Below, one piece after another: positions 22,301 to 37,043 of a DNA stretch of 64,000 nucleotides. This stretch comes from Limnomonas spitsbergensis. Its lineage: Eukaryota; Chlorophyta; Chlorophyceae; Chlamydomonadales. The stretch is from assembly GCA_037349105.1 (NCBI GenBank), contig JAYJMM010000034.1, forward strand, positions 1,922,001-1,986,000, read 5' to 3'. Both the position numbers and the translations under genes were made by a program. Position 1 is the first letter of the stretch. Every line of letters begins with the position of its first letter. The notes beneath the pieces were generated by a model, which worked only from the letters and a program-made list of their open reading frames with translations, made no database searches and was not told the DNA's origin.

Positions 22301-23007
22301 TTGAAACAGACGGAAAAAGGAGAATGAAAAAACCACTCCAACAAGTTGAGGAAGTCCGAAGAATCCCCAGACCGTCCAGATTATAGCCTTCTATAAAGAG
22401 GAAGGCAACGAATAGGAAAAGGTTGAACAGTGACATCTGTTTGGTCCGGTGTAGTATGCCCATCACATAACACCTCTTGGCCATGCTAAGACGGCTCGGC
22501 CGCAAAGGCACTCGACTGTCTGGTCGGGAGGAAAATATACTGTTATGTCACTCATGGACAACACATCTGTTGGTCCTGACCACATCTTCTGTATTTCACC
22601 TCCATCTGTTTATAACGTTGGCAAGCGGTGTTTCACCATTCCTGTCCTCTTTGCATGTCACCTCTATCTGTGACCAATGTTGACAAAGGCGTTGTGCCAA
22701 TGCTGCAACTAATTTTCTGTGATCGTATTGCGACTATCCTCTGCTGCAGGCTGCTGTTGGGAAAGATGTCACGAGCATGGAGCAAGTAATGGAGCGCATG
22801 GCCAAGGCTGTAGAGAAGGATGAGATTGAGACTGTGACCATGAATGTGGGCACCCAAAGACGTGCAGTCCTGGAGGCTGTGGCATATGGTACATTTTTGC
22901 GAGATGTGGAGACTTGGGTACAGACTGATTATAGCTTACTCACACCACTGCCCCCTCCACGCATGCGACCATCCCAGGACGAAGGTGACGGGGGCCAGCC
23001 CGTTTGA
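19356..23007 (+). CDS. DUF760 family plastid protein
   Basis: Eight exons, 19356-19508, 19581-19645, 19796-19927, 20079-20194, 21027-21193, 21468-21782, 21979-22101 and 22750-23007, give 442 residues. The first 50 residues are basic and hydroxyl-rich (MNCLYRSPVLRSGSRNVVVP), a plausible plastid transit peptide. Two helical domains follow: AYGEMLAYYLRMEPQLFKAA, and VYAASIMFGYFLRRVDKRFQ with LERSLGTLP. These are diagnostic of DUF760 proteins of plants and algae. A Ser/Ala low-complexity linker (around SEGSSSSSNSARARDG) precedes a C-terminal helical part that is less conserved. The molecular function of DUF760 is not established. Intron 4 is swollen by a 31-bp tandem array, and a family-1-like terminal sequence sits about 21 nt inside its donor. 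Confidence 0.9.
20405..20975 (+). repeat. 31-bp tandem array in DUF760 intron 4
   Basis: About 18 copies of a 31-bp unit (core GCTGCATCTGGGGTGC followed by TCTAGCTCCAATTTA) with variants CTTAAG, CCTAG and CATTAG. Each unit ends in a pyrimidine-rich stretch before AG or AA. Confidence 0.9.
22193..22520. repeat. Two same-direction family-2 element ends in DUF760 intron 7
   Basis: The phrase GGCTCGGCCGCGTGGGCGCC at about 22235 and its diverged partner GGCTCGGCCGCAAAGGCACT at about 22494 each end ...GACTGTCTGGTCGGGAGGAA. They are about 260 bp apart in the same direction, so this is a partial duplication and not an intact element. Confidence 0.7.
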
Positions 23008-23559
23008 AACATTCAAATATTTTAAACAAATTGTATTAGATCCTGGCACTGTTGTAAAAAAAAACGCCATAGCCTATACAAAAACTGGCAGGCAAGAATC
23101 ACGTGTACAGATCATCAGCAAAATGGCACCATTGTCACGGCACTTTCGCGCCTTGAGTTCACAATTCATCACGTGTAATCCACCCAGTACAGGGTAACAG
23201 TACAATGCACTCATGTTATACCAGTACATTGTATATACTACATGTAATTTCAAACCAGCAGCTGGCATGACAAATTCCAATCATCTAGCAAACCATGAGA
23301 CAAGTCTTGCACCCATTTTGAAGTGATGATCATTAGTGCCATCTGTGTCAACAGAGCGTTGTCTGTCCCTAATGAACTGAAGCAGTCATTTGCTGTGCAC
23401 CATTCAGCGAGGGTGATATTCCCTGCGATGCAGAGAACAAGTGTCAGACAACCAGGATCAATCATGAGTAACAAATCCTTCTCAAAACACAATTTCAGAG
23501 TCAGCAGTGGCCATGTGATGCAGTACCTCCTGGACAGATGTTATATAAAATAATCAACA

Positions 23560-23578
23560 GTGTTTATTTAGTGCGCAG
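23560..23578. mobile_element. Lone family-1 terminal repeat
   Basis: CAGTGTTTATTTAGTGCGC matches the family-1 terminus nearly exactly but the body that follows is only weakly similar, so this looks like an old end fragment just past the MAP kinase stop codon. Confidence 0.5.
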
Positions 23579-23726
23579 CCCATCTCATTTGACTACCTGG
23601 CAGCCAATGCGCCAATTTTGTCAAAAATCATGACCAAGCGACAAGAATTGTACAGCATAAAGCCCTGCCAGTCGGAGGCGTTGTCTAAGCTGAAGTGCGC
23701 TAACAGTAACAGTGGTACTCAGTTGC

Positions 23727-26549
<2,823 letters not shown>

Positions 26550-27120
26550 TCTAATTCACAACAGCCCAGATAAAGCCAGAGATGAAGGCTACGTCATCAA
26601 TTTTGCCCTGAGGTACACAAAAGCAGTACATTTGTTTCATTGAAATAAGACCGCATGAGACAAGTTCTAGTAACCTTACCTCAGCAATACGAAGATTTTT
26701 ACAGATAGGGCGTGAAATATTATTGCAGAGTTTACTACATCAGCTCCTGCATTGATGCTGAACCACAGGAGGGATTTCTGGGGCAGAGGGCGACATACGG
26801 ATGGGCGCATGGGTCAAAATTGGGGAACTGGGATGTGGGCTTCAAAGCTTTTTATATTTTCATGTTTGATTTAGACTCATAAACTGCATGCTGATTAACT
26901 CAGTCTCACCGTATGACTCGCCATCATACAAGTGGTCAGCGGACTACTCTAGCAATGACGATGATGACATACTGGTAGTCTGGTACTGGTAATGAGGAGG
27001 TAACGACCCAATGGCTATAGCAGTGGTCTGATGACTCACACCTGGGCGTGTCCGGGGCATTGTCAAGAATCTGAAAGCCTTTTATGAGAGAAGTCTGGTG
27101 GTGGGCATCTGAAACGCACC
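26550..27120. other. Upstream of MAP kinase
   Basis: No gene seen. The MAP kinase 5' UTR and promoter must start here. The sequence is unremarkable and AT-rich around 26640-26900. Confidence 0.4.
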
Positions 27121-27290
27121 ATGCACTGTTTTTTTGTGTGCTTCAGCTACAATTCAGCTTTATCATGGCATACGGCCAGCAGGGCCTGGTGCTGCAAGAC
27201 CGGCTGCTGTGGCCACTGGCCACAGTCTGGTCAAGGTGGCTGGTCGTTGGCCTGCCAAAGGAAATCCGGTGCGTACGGTACTAAAATAGG
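27121..27290 (+). mobile_element. Family-1 TIR element copy, intergenic
   Basis: From CACTGTTTTTTTGTGTGCTTC to GTGCGTACGGTACTAAAATAGG with the full core in between. One of the few copies not inside a recognised gene. Confidence 0.8.
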
Positions 27291-27344
27291 CCATGGCACG
27301 GCAGCTTTCTCATCTCTGGTGGTTCCTGTGGTTTTAATTCATGC

Positions 27345-27640
27345 GGAATAGCAGATAGGGAGATGGATAAGAATTCTCTGTTTAAGCCCTGCACTATGCA
27401 TTTTTAGCAATGCCAGAGACATGCACTGACCTCTGAAGCTGTGGGTGGGAGGCCAACCTGGCAATGATCACAGATTCAGCTGGATTTTGGAACTTGCTGG
27501 AACCAGCTGGAACCTCGACAGCATAATCTTCAACACGGCCCTTTGCAGCTCTGTGTCACATGCTGCCATGCATGGAATCGAACACATTAGGCATAGATAA
27601 ATGGAGCCAGTGAAGTCAAGTTACAGCATTTATGCATCCA
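27345..27640 (+). repeat. Dispersed repeat related to 23955-24235
   Basis: Shared blocks in the same order: AAGCCCTGCACT, TAGCAATGCCAGAG, GAAGCTGTGGGTGGGAGGCC, GATCACAGATTCAGCTGG, GTTACAGCATTTA and GCATCCACCTGCTA. The copies differ by indels and by an insert around 27490-27530. Confidence 0.85.
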
Positions 27641-27904
27641 CCTGCTAAGCTTTGTAGAGGTACTGAGCAGAGCAGGTTGGAGAAGCAAGAAATACAAGCA
27701 GAAGAGTCAAACTAATTCCTGTCCAAGAGGAATGATGCTGCCTGGGACCCCCAGGTTACTACTGTCCTGGAAGTAAATCAACCGTTACCCTAGCCAATAA
27801 CTGCGGTCCAGATTCCCTGAAAACAAGTGCAACTCTAGCTGAGTAAAACATAAACACAGAAATACAAGATGGAAAGATAAATTGTCCCTGTGCTGCGTAA
27901 ACGA

Positions 27905-27968
27905 TACGCCCTGAGGCGTGGATTAAGGAAGCCACCCGTTCGGCCGTAGCACTAGGTGAGCTACCAAG
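27905..27968 (+). repeat. 60-bp dispersed repeat, copy 1
   Basis: GGCGTGGATTAAGGAAGCCA with TTCGGCCGTAGCACTAGGTG recurs at 40518-40580 with few changes. Origin unknown. Confidence 0.75.
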
Positions 27969-29900
27969 GAAAGATAACAAACAGCCTCAGGACCAAATGG
28001 TGGCGGTGCATGTCATTGTGAAATATTGGTTGGAACCCCCATGGGCGACACATCAGTCTCCTTAGCTGGGAATTGGTGAAAAAAAGGAAATAGTTTCCTT
28101 GAGATAAACCAATATCGAACCACCATCGCCGTCGTATTTTTATTTTTATCTGCTTTCATCACTCTCTTCGTATAACTGGAAGGGGCTGGAAACACTGAAC
28201 CATTAGGGCAGTGTGGTTGAGTGGTATATACTTGCAAACCGTAGCTCAAGGTCAATATACGGGGTGTATATACCAGACTTCAGGATATACGTATAAGCAT
28301 CTTATACGGGTACAGCCAGCCCTTCATTAACGTCATGTAAACAATACAGGGAAAGATGAGCTCAAAAGTGAAGTCACAGAAGCCATGGAAAACGAGTCAA
28401 GTAAAGCTCACAACCCAAGGACACCTGGGCAGGAAAGGAGCCGGCAACGACAAAAGCATTCACATTTCTCATCATCAGGTCGTTCCTTTCTTGCCTCATG
28501 TGCCCTCTCCTTTGACTTTCCTGTCTGACTTCATGTTTGCCGACGTGGCCGAGCTTAATTTCAGCAGGGCCCAGAAGTGTAACGTCATTCACATTTCTCA
28601 TCCTCAGTGGACGTTGCAGCTCTATATGCACCCTATCCTCCAATGGGCAATTGCTTGTTGCAGCAGGGTGCCCCTTGCCTATCCTGGGAGGACAGTGGCT
28701 GCACAACATAATGCATGTGTGCTAGTTTACGAATCACGCCCATGCTGAAATCTCACCCAACCTCTGACATAGCCCAACCTCCAACCAACATCAATACCCA
28801 ACATGGAAAAATAAAAGGTAGGAAGTTAGAAATGTGCATCTAAGGCCTGGCATCTAGGCCAGGGGACAATGTCCTTATAATCACACCGGTTGGTACCACA
28901 TGTTTCCAGGACCGAGGCTAGTGAGGGAGCTCAAGAGCAAACATGAAGGTAGCATCTGGCTGTCGAAGGCCGCTAGATGCTACATTCATGTTTACACAGT
29001 CTAAGTGCGCTACATGAGTCTGCTAGGGTTCTCTACTGGATTACTCATACTGCCGAGATTCATGCTTCAGCCCCTAGAACAAAGTGACACATATATATAG
29101 CCCACTTTCACCCATTTCCCCCCCCATTCTATCCCTCTTCCTCTATTTTCCTCCCCCTGCAACCTCATTTCCCCCCCCCCCCCCATATTGTCCCTAATTC
29201 CCCCCCCCAATTCCTCCTGACTTTCTCCCCTTCCCCTCTCCTCTAGTTCCATCCTCCCTCCCCTTTCATGCAGTTCAACTGGAGGTATCCTAATTTAATT
29301 GTAGCTATTTTCTGTTTGCTTACATTCCCATTAATTTCTAATAATCAACATCAATTCCACAAAAAATACCCTGTTGTTGCCCTATATATATCCCTGTCTT
29401 CCCTGATCATCTACATGCCTGCTTGTCACAAGGGAGCAGAATGGCAGCCAGGGTGGGCAGGCCCTCCAGCTTCTCCCTGACGGTAGAGCATTCGAAACAG
29501 AAACCATACATGAAGTAAGCACATCCTCCATGCACATGCTCGCCGTCTCCCATCCCCTTGCCCAACATCGCTGACCCCCATGCCGTCCTCTAGTGTCCAC
29601 TGTCCTGACTGCACCGAGTCTCAGCCTTGAGTTTGTATAGTTTGTGCAGACACAAGCACACGCCCTCGTGCTGGTACGCCCTCTTGCTGGCGAGGCCCAT
29701 GGTGTGTGCTTGTTCGCCTGCCTCGCCTGCCGTAGGCTGAACCCAGGCATGCATGGTACTGTTGTGTTCCGTGGCGGAGTCCCTGAGTGGGGTCCCCTCC
29801 GCCGATGACATTCAGTTGGGTCTACCGATAGGCTGCGTCCACGAGCGCCAGCACCACCTAAATTGGTAGCGGTCGTAGGCCAGTCACTGTCTGGCATGGT
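27969..29900. other. Gene-poor stretch
   Basis: No protein recognised. It includes a family-2 half element at about 28541-28597, an imperfect hairpin at 28939-28993 and a C-rich, strand-biased tract at 29090-29265 with runs of 8-14 C. Short open frames on both strands show no known motif. Confidence 0.5.
28939..28993. repeat. 19-bp imperfect hairpin
   Basis: Arm AAACATGAAGGTAGCATCT (28939-28957) and arm AGATGCTACATTCATGTTT (28975-28993) pair with one mismatch around a 17-nt loop. Confidence 0.85.
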
Positions 29901-32207
29901 CTGGTGACGGCTGCTTGCAGCTCGAGCTCCTCCAACTAAGGCTCGTAGCAGCTCATCACTGCACCAGCTGTGCCCTCTAGATCGCCGGGTTCCATGTTGC
30001 TGCCCCCCTCACATAGGAGGATGGCATGGCTGCACCATGGTCCAGGCTGTGCATGGTATAACAGCTGGAATTGAGCTTAGTCATTCCCTACCAGTCCCGC
30101 GCGGCCAAGCGTTCAGCAGGGCCCAGCGGGTATGAACAGTTTTAAACCAGTTGCGCCTTCTGGGGAGCACTCTGTCTGATCGCGAGAAAGCATGAGGGCC
30201 ACCATTTACTAATGCCTTGTCACTGACCTCTTTGACCTGGGATTTTACAGGGTGGGGACAATGGCGCCACAAAGATTTTGAGAATTGATTCCAATGAAAG
30301 GGCACGTATGTACACTGCAAGACCAGGTGCGTGCTGCTGAATGCTGCTCTGTCAACTTGGCTCACGACGAAGACATCCTCCCTTGGCAATGGAAGGTTCT
30401 CATAGGATGCACCTGCTGGCCCTGGATCGCACGCTGAAACTCCTAGCAAGTGATGCAGCCTGGGCCGCCGCCACCTCTCTCTTAATCTCCTCAGCAACGG
30501 CACGCCTAGAGGCATGTCCTTCATCATGGTTCCCAAACACGCCATCATATACTCCTGTATCCAGCGTCAACCAGATGGGCCAGCTGCTGGGAATGAACCG
30601 CTTCGTCAGCGGGACTGTATGTGACCTTCCGGCCGAGCTCGCGAGCTCTCCGGGCATCTGGGGACCAACAACAGCATGCTCTTGCCCATGGCTGAGGTGT
30701 TGCCGCACAACTCCCTCCAGATGATGCGGCTGTCCATGAACTGCCTGCGTGCAGCTTTCAGCTCGCTTGCGAGCTCCATGGCCTTATTGTGCACCGGTTC
30801 GGCATCTTCAGTCTGGGGCTACACAGCCCGGTCTTGCTGCACCTTGCTGCTGCCGGCGGTGGGCTGTGGGAACAGATCAAAGACTGCAGAGGCATCGATG
30901 GCAAAGTCTGGGACATTTGCAGCGACGGAAAATTTCTCAGCAAGTGGGCCTTCATCACGTCGCTGAGGGATATGGGCCAAGCAGACCTCCTGGACTAACT
31001 ACACCGCCCTCAGCCCACTTCGGATCCTGTCTAGCTAGTGGGGGCGACCTTGGGTGTTGCATTGACAATGAAGCCGTTAGGCGGGGTCATCTCAAACGAA
31101 AACACGACAGCAGCCATTTGCGTCTGGCTGCGGATGGTGGCCAAGGAGGCAACGCAGCACCAGGACCACTACTTCATCATCCCAAAGTTCCACCCTTGCT
31201 TCTGTAGATCCACTAGCGGAGGAGCTGGCCGGCTCTTCAACGTCGAAGTCCGTTGCGGGCTATCTGATCAAGTACACTTCCTGTCATGTGCCATCCATAA
31301 GGTGGGTCGCACCCCTCGACAAAACCCTACACTCTCTGCCATTTCCCCCCAAACCCTGGCCGTCCGTTTGTTTAGGCCCGTGGAGCACTGCGCTTGATGC
31401 ATGGGCTATTTGACGAATCACACTAATGAGTCTAGTTTGGAAGGGACGTTTTATAAATTGTCCAACTTCTCTGCCAGGTTTCCACCCTGATCAGCACTAC
31501 ACTTAGCCTTGCAATCTTGAATTACACCATAGTATCAGTTGTGAGGATGCCCAGCCAGTAAAAGACCAACATGCACTGTTACAACGGACCTTCATGCAAA
31601 ATGCTATCAACTATCTTCGCCCAAGGAGAGGGCCTGCTCTCTAACCCGAGCTCTAGTCCCTGCTGCCTGCCAGCAGGCTTGGGAGTCTGGTCGCCATGAT
31701 CATCATCAGCATCAACATCTGCAATTGTTGATGCAGCCACGGGAAACATTTTGGCAACATGAGCCAATCCTGAACGTTTGCTGCTAGACTGTTGACAGCA
31801 CATATCCTCCTCTTCAGTCCCACCAATAAATGTGCCTCCTATATGCAAGTTGAGAGGGCCAGTGTGTGGATTTACTTGAACATGCTGGATCCTTCTGCTG
31901 CTGCTCGCCACGGGGCACTCCTCCTGGCCAAACCTTGGCAGGACAAGAGTATCTGTATCTGTGACTGGAGACTGGTCTTGGGTGCCTTGGTCCTTGTCCT
32001 CGATGCCTCCATCAGCTATTCGGCTGCACTCCGCCAGCAGCCTTGCCTCCGAAACCGGATGTCGCCATGAGGAGTTCCCTGGGATGACGAGCACGGTGCA
32101 CTGCTTCATGATACCAATGAGGATTAGAATTCCAATGCCATACCGCATATATTATTCGATCATGGCATGTTCTATTCATTATTGATTTATGGCACTAAAA
32201 CAAGTTT

Positions 32208-32261
32208 GGCGGCTGAGCCAATCAACCGTATGGTGCTGTTTGGTTGATTGGCTCAGCCGCC
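32208..32261. repeat. Perfect 20-bp inverted repeat with 14-nt loop
   Basis: GGCGGCTGAGCCAATCAACC at 32208-32227 and its exact reverse complement at 32242-32261, loop 32228-32241. No terminator-like T run follows. Confidence 0.97.
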
Positions 32262-32794
32262 TGACTCATTACATAGCACTAAGAGATGCGTTGAGTAATC
32301 ACGATACTGAGGTTAACTTGTTTTGGGCTGAGCAATGCAACAGGTCAATAACCATGTACCATCAATTTAACAGTCTGGCTGAGCTGAATGTATGTGCTAC
32401 CGGTGTGGACTAAACGTGCATTGGATGGGCAGTGCTGCGGGAGGGCCGCATGGAGGGCCAAAAGGTTGGAATTATATGCGAATTAAATGCAAGACAGTCA
32501 GGCTCAGCTTCAGGGCCCTGCCTGCGAGGAACAGGGACTGGCTCGCTTGCAGGAAAAAGGGAGTTGAGGGTGACTCGCTTGCAGGAAAAAGGAATTTGAG
32601 AGTGACTCGCTTACCCTGCAGCATTGGTACACATCCTGGAGATTGCTTGCCCCCTTCAGCAGCTGTGGCTTGTTGAATATCCTGTTCCCCTGCCTGCACG
32701 CATCATGCCATGTATGCTTAAAGGCTTGTCAGATTTGTTATAAGAGGACAGGGCGTAATCAGTGATAACGGTAGTACAACAACGGCCATGCGAT

Positions 32795-32935
32795 CAGTGT
32801 TTATGTAGGGAGCTTCATCCACAACCAGGCCTTGGTGCAGCAAGCCCTGTTGCTTAGGCCACAGACGGCAGGTAATTCAAGGTTTTGTCTCCAAGGGCCC
32901 AGTGGTCGTCGCCATGCAGCCGCAAGACAGGGTTC
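32795..32935 (+). mobile_element. Truncated family-1 element
   Basis: Begins CAGTGTTTATGTAGGGAGC and carries AGCAAGCCCTGTTGCTTAGG and CCCAGTGGTCGTCGCC. The right terminal repeat is not visible. Confidence 0.6.
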
Positions 32936-33302
32936 CTCACTTATGGTGCAAACTAAAGTAAATGCTGCCATACAAACCGCATGAAACTACGATTGCCGGG
33001 ACGCACATGTTTGCTTGCATGGCGCAGTCTCTGATTTGCTTGGGACAGCAGGCTTTTTGGCACCAGTCTTCTTCTCTTTGCCGCCGGATCCGCATCTCGT
33101 TCCTCCATGTTGCTCTACTTAGCTGATGCGTCAGATCTGTGTCCCTCCCGCAGCATATCACTATTCCTGAGGTTTAAATGACGAAGTGTACCCCAGTATA
33201 TCAGTTGTGTCTAAGTAGAGCCTCCTGTCTTGATTGCGCTTCTGTTCCTGGGCTCACATGCGTAGGTTCAGTTTTGCATCCAACACTTTCAGGAATCAAG
33301 AG

Positions 33303-33345
33303 TGAAAGAAAGAAAGAAACGCCTGAGCGTGGCTTGAGGAATACG
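33303..33345 (+). repeat. Second copy of 40-bp TPR-promoter segment
   Basis: GAAAGAAAGAAA followed by CGCCTGAGCGTGGCTTGAGG and AATAC, matching 19030-19070. Confidence 0.8.
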
Positions 33346-35315
33346 GGATTTTAAATGCCGTACACCGGAGTGTACCTGGTCAGGAGCTTTTCGGATTTAT
33401 TTTCCCTCCATACCGTACCTCTAAACCAGGGGTCTAAACTTATCAATGCTGGAAATGTTTCATGAACATGATCCCCGCTTCTCCGCTAGATTTTAAGCCG
33501 AAAAACTGTTGGAAAACTGGATCGCATCTAGGGCCCATCATCCTCAAAATATATTTGGAGACATCGCATTCATACTTATTTTCGTCATTCTTGTAGTGGA
33601 TGCTACAAAATCTGTCAGCAACGGCAGCATGCGGTCTTCTTGAGCCTTCTTCGAGGCGACCTTGGTGCCGGGAATCCTACATACGGTATTCTATTACCGA
33701 TGGACTCAGATTGTAATTTGTAATGAATCCGGCGGATGGCCACTAATGGAGGCTTGGCTGATGCCGCAGGGTAGAGCAAGGAACGTCTCTGCCTATGCTA
33801 GGTCACCTCTTGCATGACAGGGATGACCCTGCTGTTTTGGAACATGGTGCCTTGCTCCTCAGAAGCCTTTGCTTGTCTCTTGCCTACATTTACCTCATCG
33901 ACCGCCGCCTGCGAAGTGTCTCTCTTGGTGTGAGCACCAACGTCGTCATGGAACTCTACTCCCATCTCCCTCATGTACCGTACCTGATCCCCCATGTCTG
34001 CAAGTAGCTGGAGGCTGACAGCAGAACGCGAACCGCTATGCACGTTTCCGGGACCCCTGTGCCCCCTGTCCTATGGCTCATACATCTCGGATGCCTGAAT
34101 GACAGCTTGCATGATCCATTGCTTTCCTCAGTGGAGTGGAGGCCGCTGTCGCCCCTGCTGGTGCAGTCCTTCCAGCTGGCTAGAATGGTTCATGCTGGAG
34201 CGCTGCCGGAAGATCCGATCTGGGCAGGAGGGATCTACAGTCACGGACTGTGCCTTCCGCTTATGATATTAAAGTGGTTGCTGAGCAAGGGTGGTGGATC
34301 CAGCCAAGTGTGGCCGTGCTGGTGCGCGCTACAGGCCATGCAGATTGTACTGCTGCAGGAGAGTTGCCCACTCACCCCACCTTCATCATCATCTGAGGCT
34401 GCGGCCAGCACATGAAGCCTGCAAACTTCTCTATCCCTGGCAGGGTCCCATCTGTTGACGGATGCAGGGGAAGTGCTCGGCATGTTGTCGCCAAGTGCGT
34501 ATCTTGCCCCAAGACATGGTCGGAAATATGTTTGGAACAAGCCTGTTTAGCCATGCTCCAGAGAGCAACTGCATACATATCTCAGAACAATTATGCACGA
34601 CAGTCGACAGCACGTTTAATTTCCTCTGAAAATGGTGTTGATGCTGATCAGCTGATGTCCCACCAGTTGCGTACTCCTTGACCGGCGACTGGTGATTATA
34701 CACATATAATTCTGCTGATTCTCCGTGAAATGAATTCAAGAAGATCCCCTGCTACTGGTAACGATTTGCCGATCTATGCTTCTCACACTTCTTCATGGCT
34801 GCTCTTCAGGCTGCTCCCCCCTTTCTCAACACAGAGCTCTTGAGGCCGCAACATATGTGGGCTCTCATGTGCTCGATGAAGGAGACGCTGCGTCTGACAG
34901 CCCTCCATACCTCAGCTGATGCGCTGCTGTGTTTGGGTGACCTATGTCAAGCTAAACAGATCGCCAGTGCGGTTTTGTGTAACGTGGGTGATGGCCTTTC
35001 ATATCGCAATGTTGCTCCCCAATGTCCACCGGAGCAGCTGTGCTCGAGCCTGCTGAGGAGTGAGGATGACCAGCACGGACCTAACTCTGGCCAAAACGGT
35101 TGCGCTTCTACCTGCCTGCCTGGACGAAGTAGTCCACAATACCCTTCATTTTCGGCTTTGCAGTGCTTGGAGTTGTTTGATCTCTCAGGCAGCGAGGCGG
35201 TGTTGGGTCACTTGAGTGCCCGTGCGTATGCGTGCCTTGGATGGCGTGGCCGCCCCAGCCTGCTGTCGCTAGAGTCTTGCCGACAGACGCGTTGGAACCT
35301 GACATTGCTCCTGCT

Positions 35316-35515
35316 AGCGGTACCGCAGCACCTGACAGCAGTACAGCAACTTCTGCCAGCGGTACTGCAGCACCTGACAGCAGTACTGCAACATCTGCCG
35401 GCAGTACCGCAGCTCCTGTCAGCAGTCCAACAGCGTCTGCCAGAGGTAGAGGACCTGTCTGTACTTCTGCAACACCCGTCAGCGGTACGACTGCACCTGC
35501 CAGCGGTACTGCTCA
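35316..35515. repeat. Short-period degenerate tandem repeat
   Basis: Units of about 15 and 30 bp built on GCAGTACTGCAACATCTGCC and AGCGGTACCGCAGCACCTG. All periods are multiples of three, so several frames stay open and encode Ser/Thr/Ala/Pro-rich strings. Confidence 0.7.
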
Positions 35516-36032
35516 TGTGGCTGCAGCGTAGCGAGTGCAACGTCTACCGGGAGCAGCTGCAATCGAGGCGGCAGACCTGCCCCACCACGACTGTCTCCTC
35601 CCTGAAGTGGGAGACACACCTGCGACAGCCATTCAACGCCAATGTGCCCCCCTCTCCTGCGGTGCCACAGGCAAACTTGCCCCCTACCACCGCTCAGCCT
35701 GAGGACCTAGGCGTGTCAGGTGAGCAGCTTGCCTCTTGCGCGTACACACCGCTGCGGGCCTAGACGGTCTGGCGGCACCCTTTATCAAGTTGGCTATGGT
35801 AGAGGACGATTCAGAGGGGGGGCAACGGCACGTGCTGAGGGATCTGCTGCAAGACTGATTGACTGCGATGGCGGTGCGGGGGGGAATGTGGATTTTCCTT
35901 TTGAGAGGCTTTGTTCAGGGCTGCTCTCTAGTGGAACTCAGGTGTCGGACTTGGTCTTCTTTGCCTTCCCGGCCTCTCCTTTTGTTGCTTTCCCCCCCTA
36001 TTACTTCTAGTTTCTTCTTTCTCCCTTCTGAA

Positions 36033-36251
36033 CAGTTGGGCGCCCACGCGGCCGAGCTTTGAGCGGGCCCAGAGGTGTAACGTTATTGAATGCTCATGTG
36101 GCAGATGTTGCTGAACTTCAGATGTCATTTGTGCCGTTGCAGCCTGTTAACCATGAGGAGCCCGGCCAGGCAGTGAAGGCCACATGCATGTCAATGACAT
36201 TACACCTCTGGGCCCTGCTCAAAAAGGCACGGCCGTGAGGGCGCCCAACTG
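36033..36251. mobile_element. Family-2 element, 219 bp with about 60-bp terminal inverted repeats
   Basis: Starts CAGTTGGGCGCCCACGCGGC and ends with its complement (GGGCGCCCAACTG). The inner edges of the arms read AGAGGTGTAACGTTATTGA and TCAATGACATTACACCTCT. Single arms occur near 14224, 17150, 22193, 22458, 28541, 54145, 60105 and 61228. No coding capacity, so a non-autonomous DNA element (MITE-like) is the simplest reading. Confidence 0.8.
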
Positions 36252-37043
36252 TCCCGTTGGAAGAAGTTGAAAATAAACACATTACACATGTATGTTCTTT
36301 GGACTTATAAGGACCCTCTTTTGTGGCATTGCAGCACCACATCTGTGTCTGTCTACATCGCTTACCAATCCCGTGTGGAGCAGAATCCATTCTGACAGCA
36401 AGGTGCTGCGGCAGCACTGGGAGGCCTAGCAGCAGGCCACACAAGCTGCTTCACCTAGTGGGTAGCCTAGCGGTGGCGAGCAGCTTGAGCAGGTCCGTAT
36501 GCGCCAGCTGCTAGCCTCGGAAGTGGCGATTTGCATGGCCTTGCTGGTGGATAGCCTGGCTTGTACAGCATTGGGTGTACAGCCCTTCCGCAACGTCCGA
36601 CAGCACTACACAGGTAATTACCGGTATATGAAGATCCCACCTATATCAGCCAAAGAATTTGAGCACACATCGTACTGTTTATAATAAAACCTTAGAAACA
36701 GCATTGGGACATATATTCGCACAATCATACATTATGGTAGGTATGGCACCAGGGTGATACAAGCAGGAGCTATGAGGGATTTGCCAAATAATCGCAGGCC
36801 CTTCCTGCAATACAAATCGAACCTCCATCTTGCTACAAACTAACAAAACAACATTCAAAACAGCTTTGCAGCTGTGGCGCTCTTCGCTAACAGCATACAG
36901 CAAGATTTTTGTGTGTGTGACTGTGGGTCTGTCGGCATACCGGTGCGGCATTACGAGCTTTTGAACAAACGAAATAAGCGTTCCAGCTGTCAGCTGATAA
37001 TATGCAAGATTGGAGGCCCCACTCCTGAACAGCATCACCATTG
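36252..37043. other. Intergenic, left of calmodulin-like gene
   Basis: No gene seen. The calmodulin-like 3' UTR should extend into the right part of this stretch. Confidence 0.4.

Larger units (their letters stand above)
30400..35305 (-). other. Scattered coding-like fragments, no gene model possible
   Basis: Several leftward stretches look protein-like but could not be joined or named: around 35110-35300 (ending KMKGIVDYFVQAG before a possible donor CAG|GTAGAA; MKGIVDYF fits the loose PCNA-box pattern), 34640-34740, 34400-34520, 33800-34040, 33108-32960 (MEERDADPAAKRRRL, NLS-like), 32693-32627, 31579-32148 and 30600-30960. Some rightward frames in the same places are open too, so strand is not certain. 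The stretch could hold one or two fast-evolving multi-exon genes or a decayed mobile element. Nothing here matches a transposase, reverse transcriptase or integrase I can recognise. Confidence 0.25.

Noticed and set aside
23250..23553. Extra terminal exon for the MAP kinase
   Set aside because: A 94-residue extension without MAPK features would be needed, whereas the preceding exon already ends in an in-frame TGA at a normal length.
29067..29252. Gly/Glu-rich small protein
   Set aside because: It is the translation of a C-rich low-complexity tract and has no other support.
34795..35763. 322-codon rightward frame
   Set aside because: Its second half is a short tandem repeat that keeps several frames open, and the first half shows no motif. 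Left as unassigned in the gene-poor region entry.
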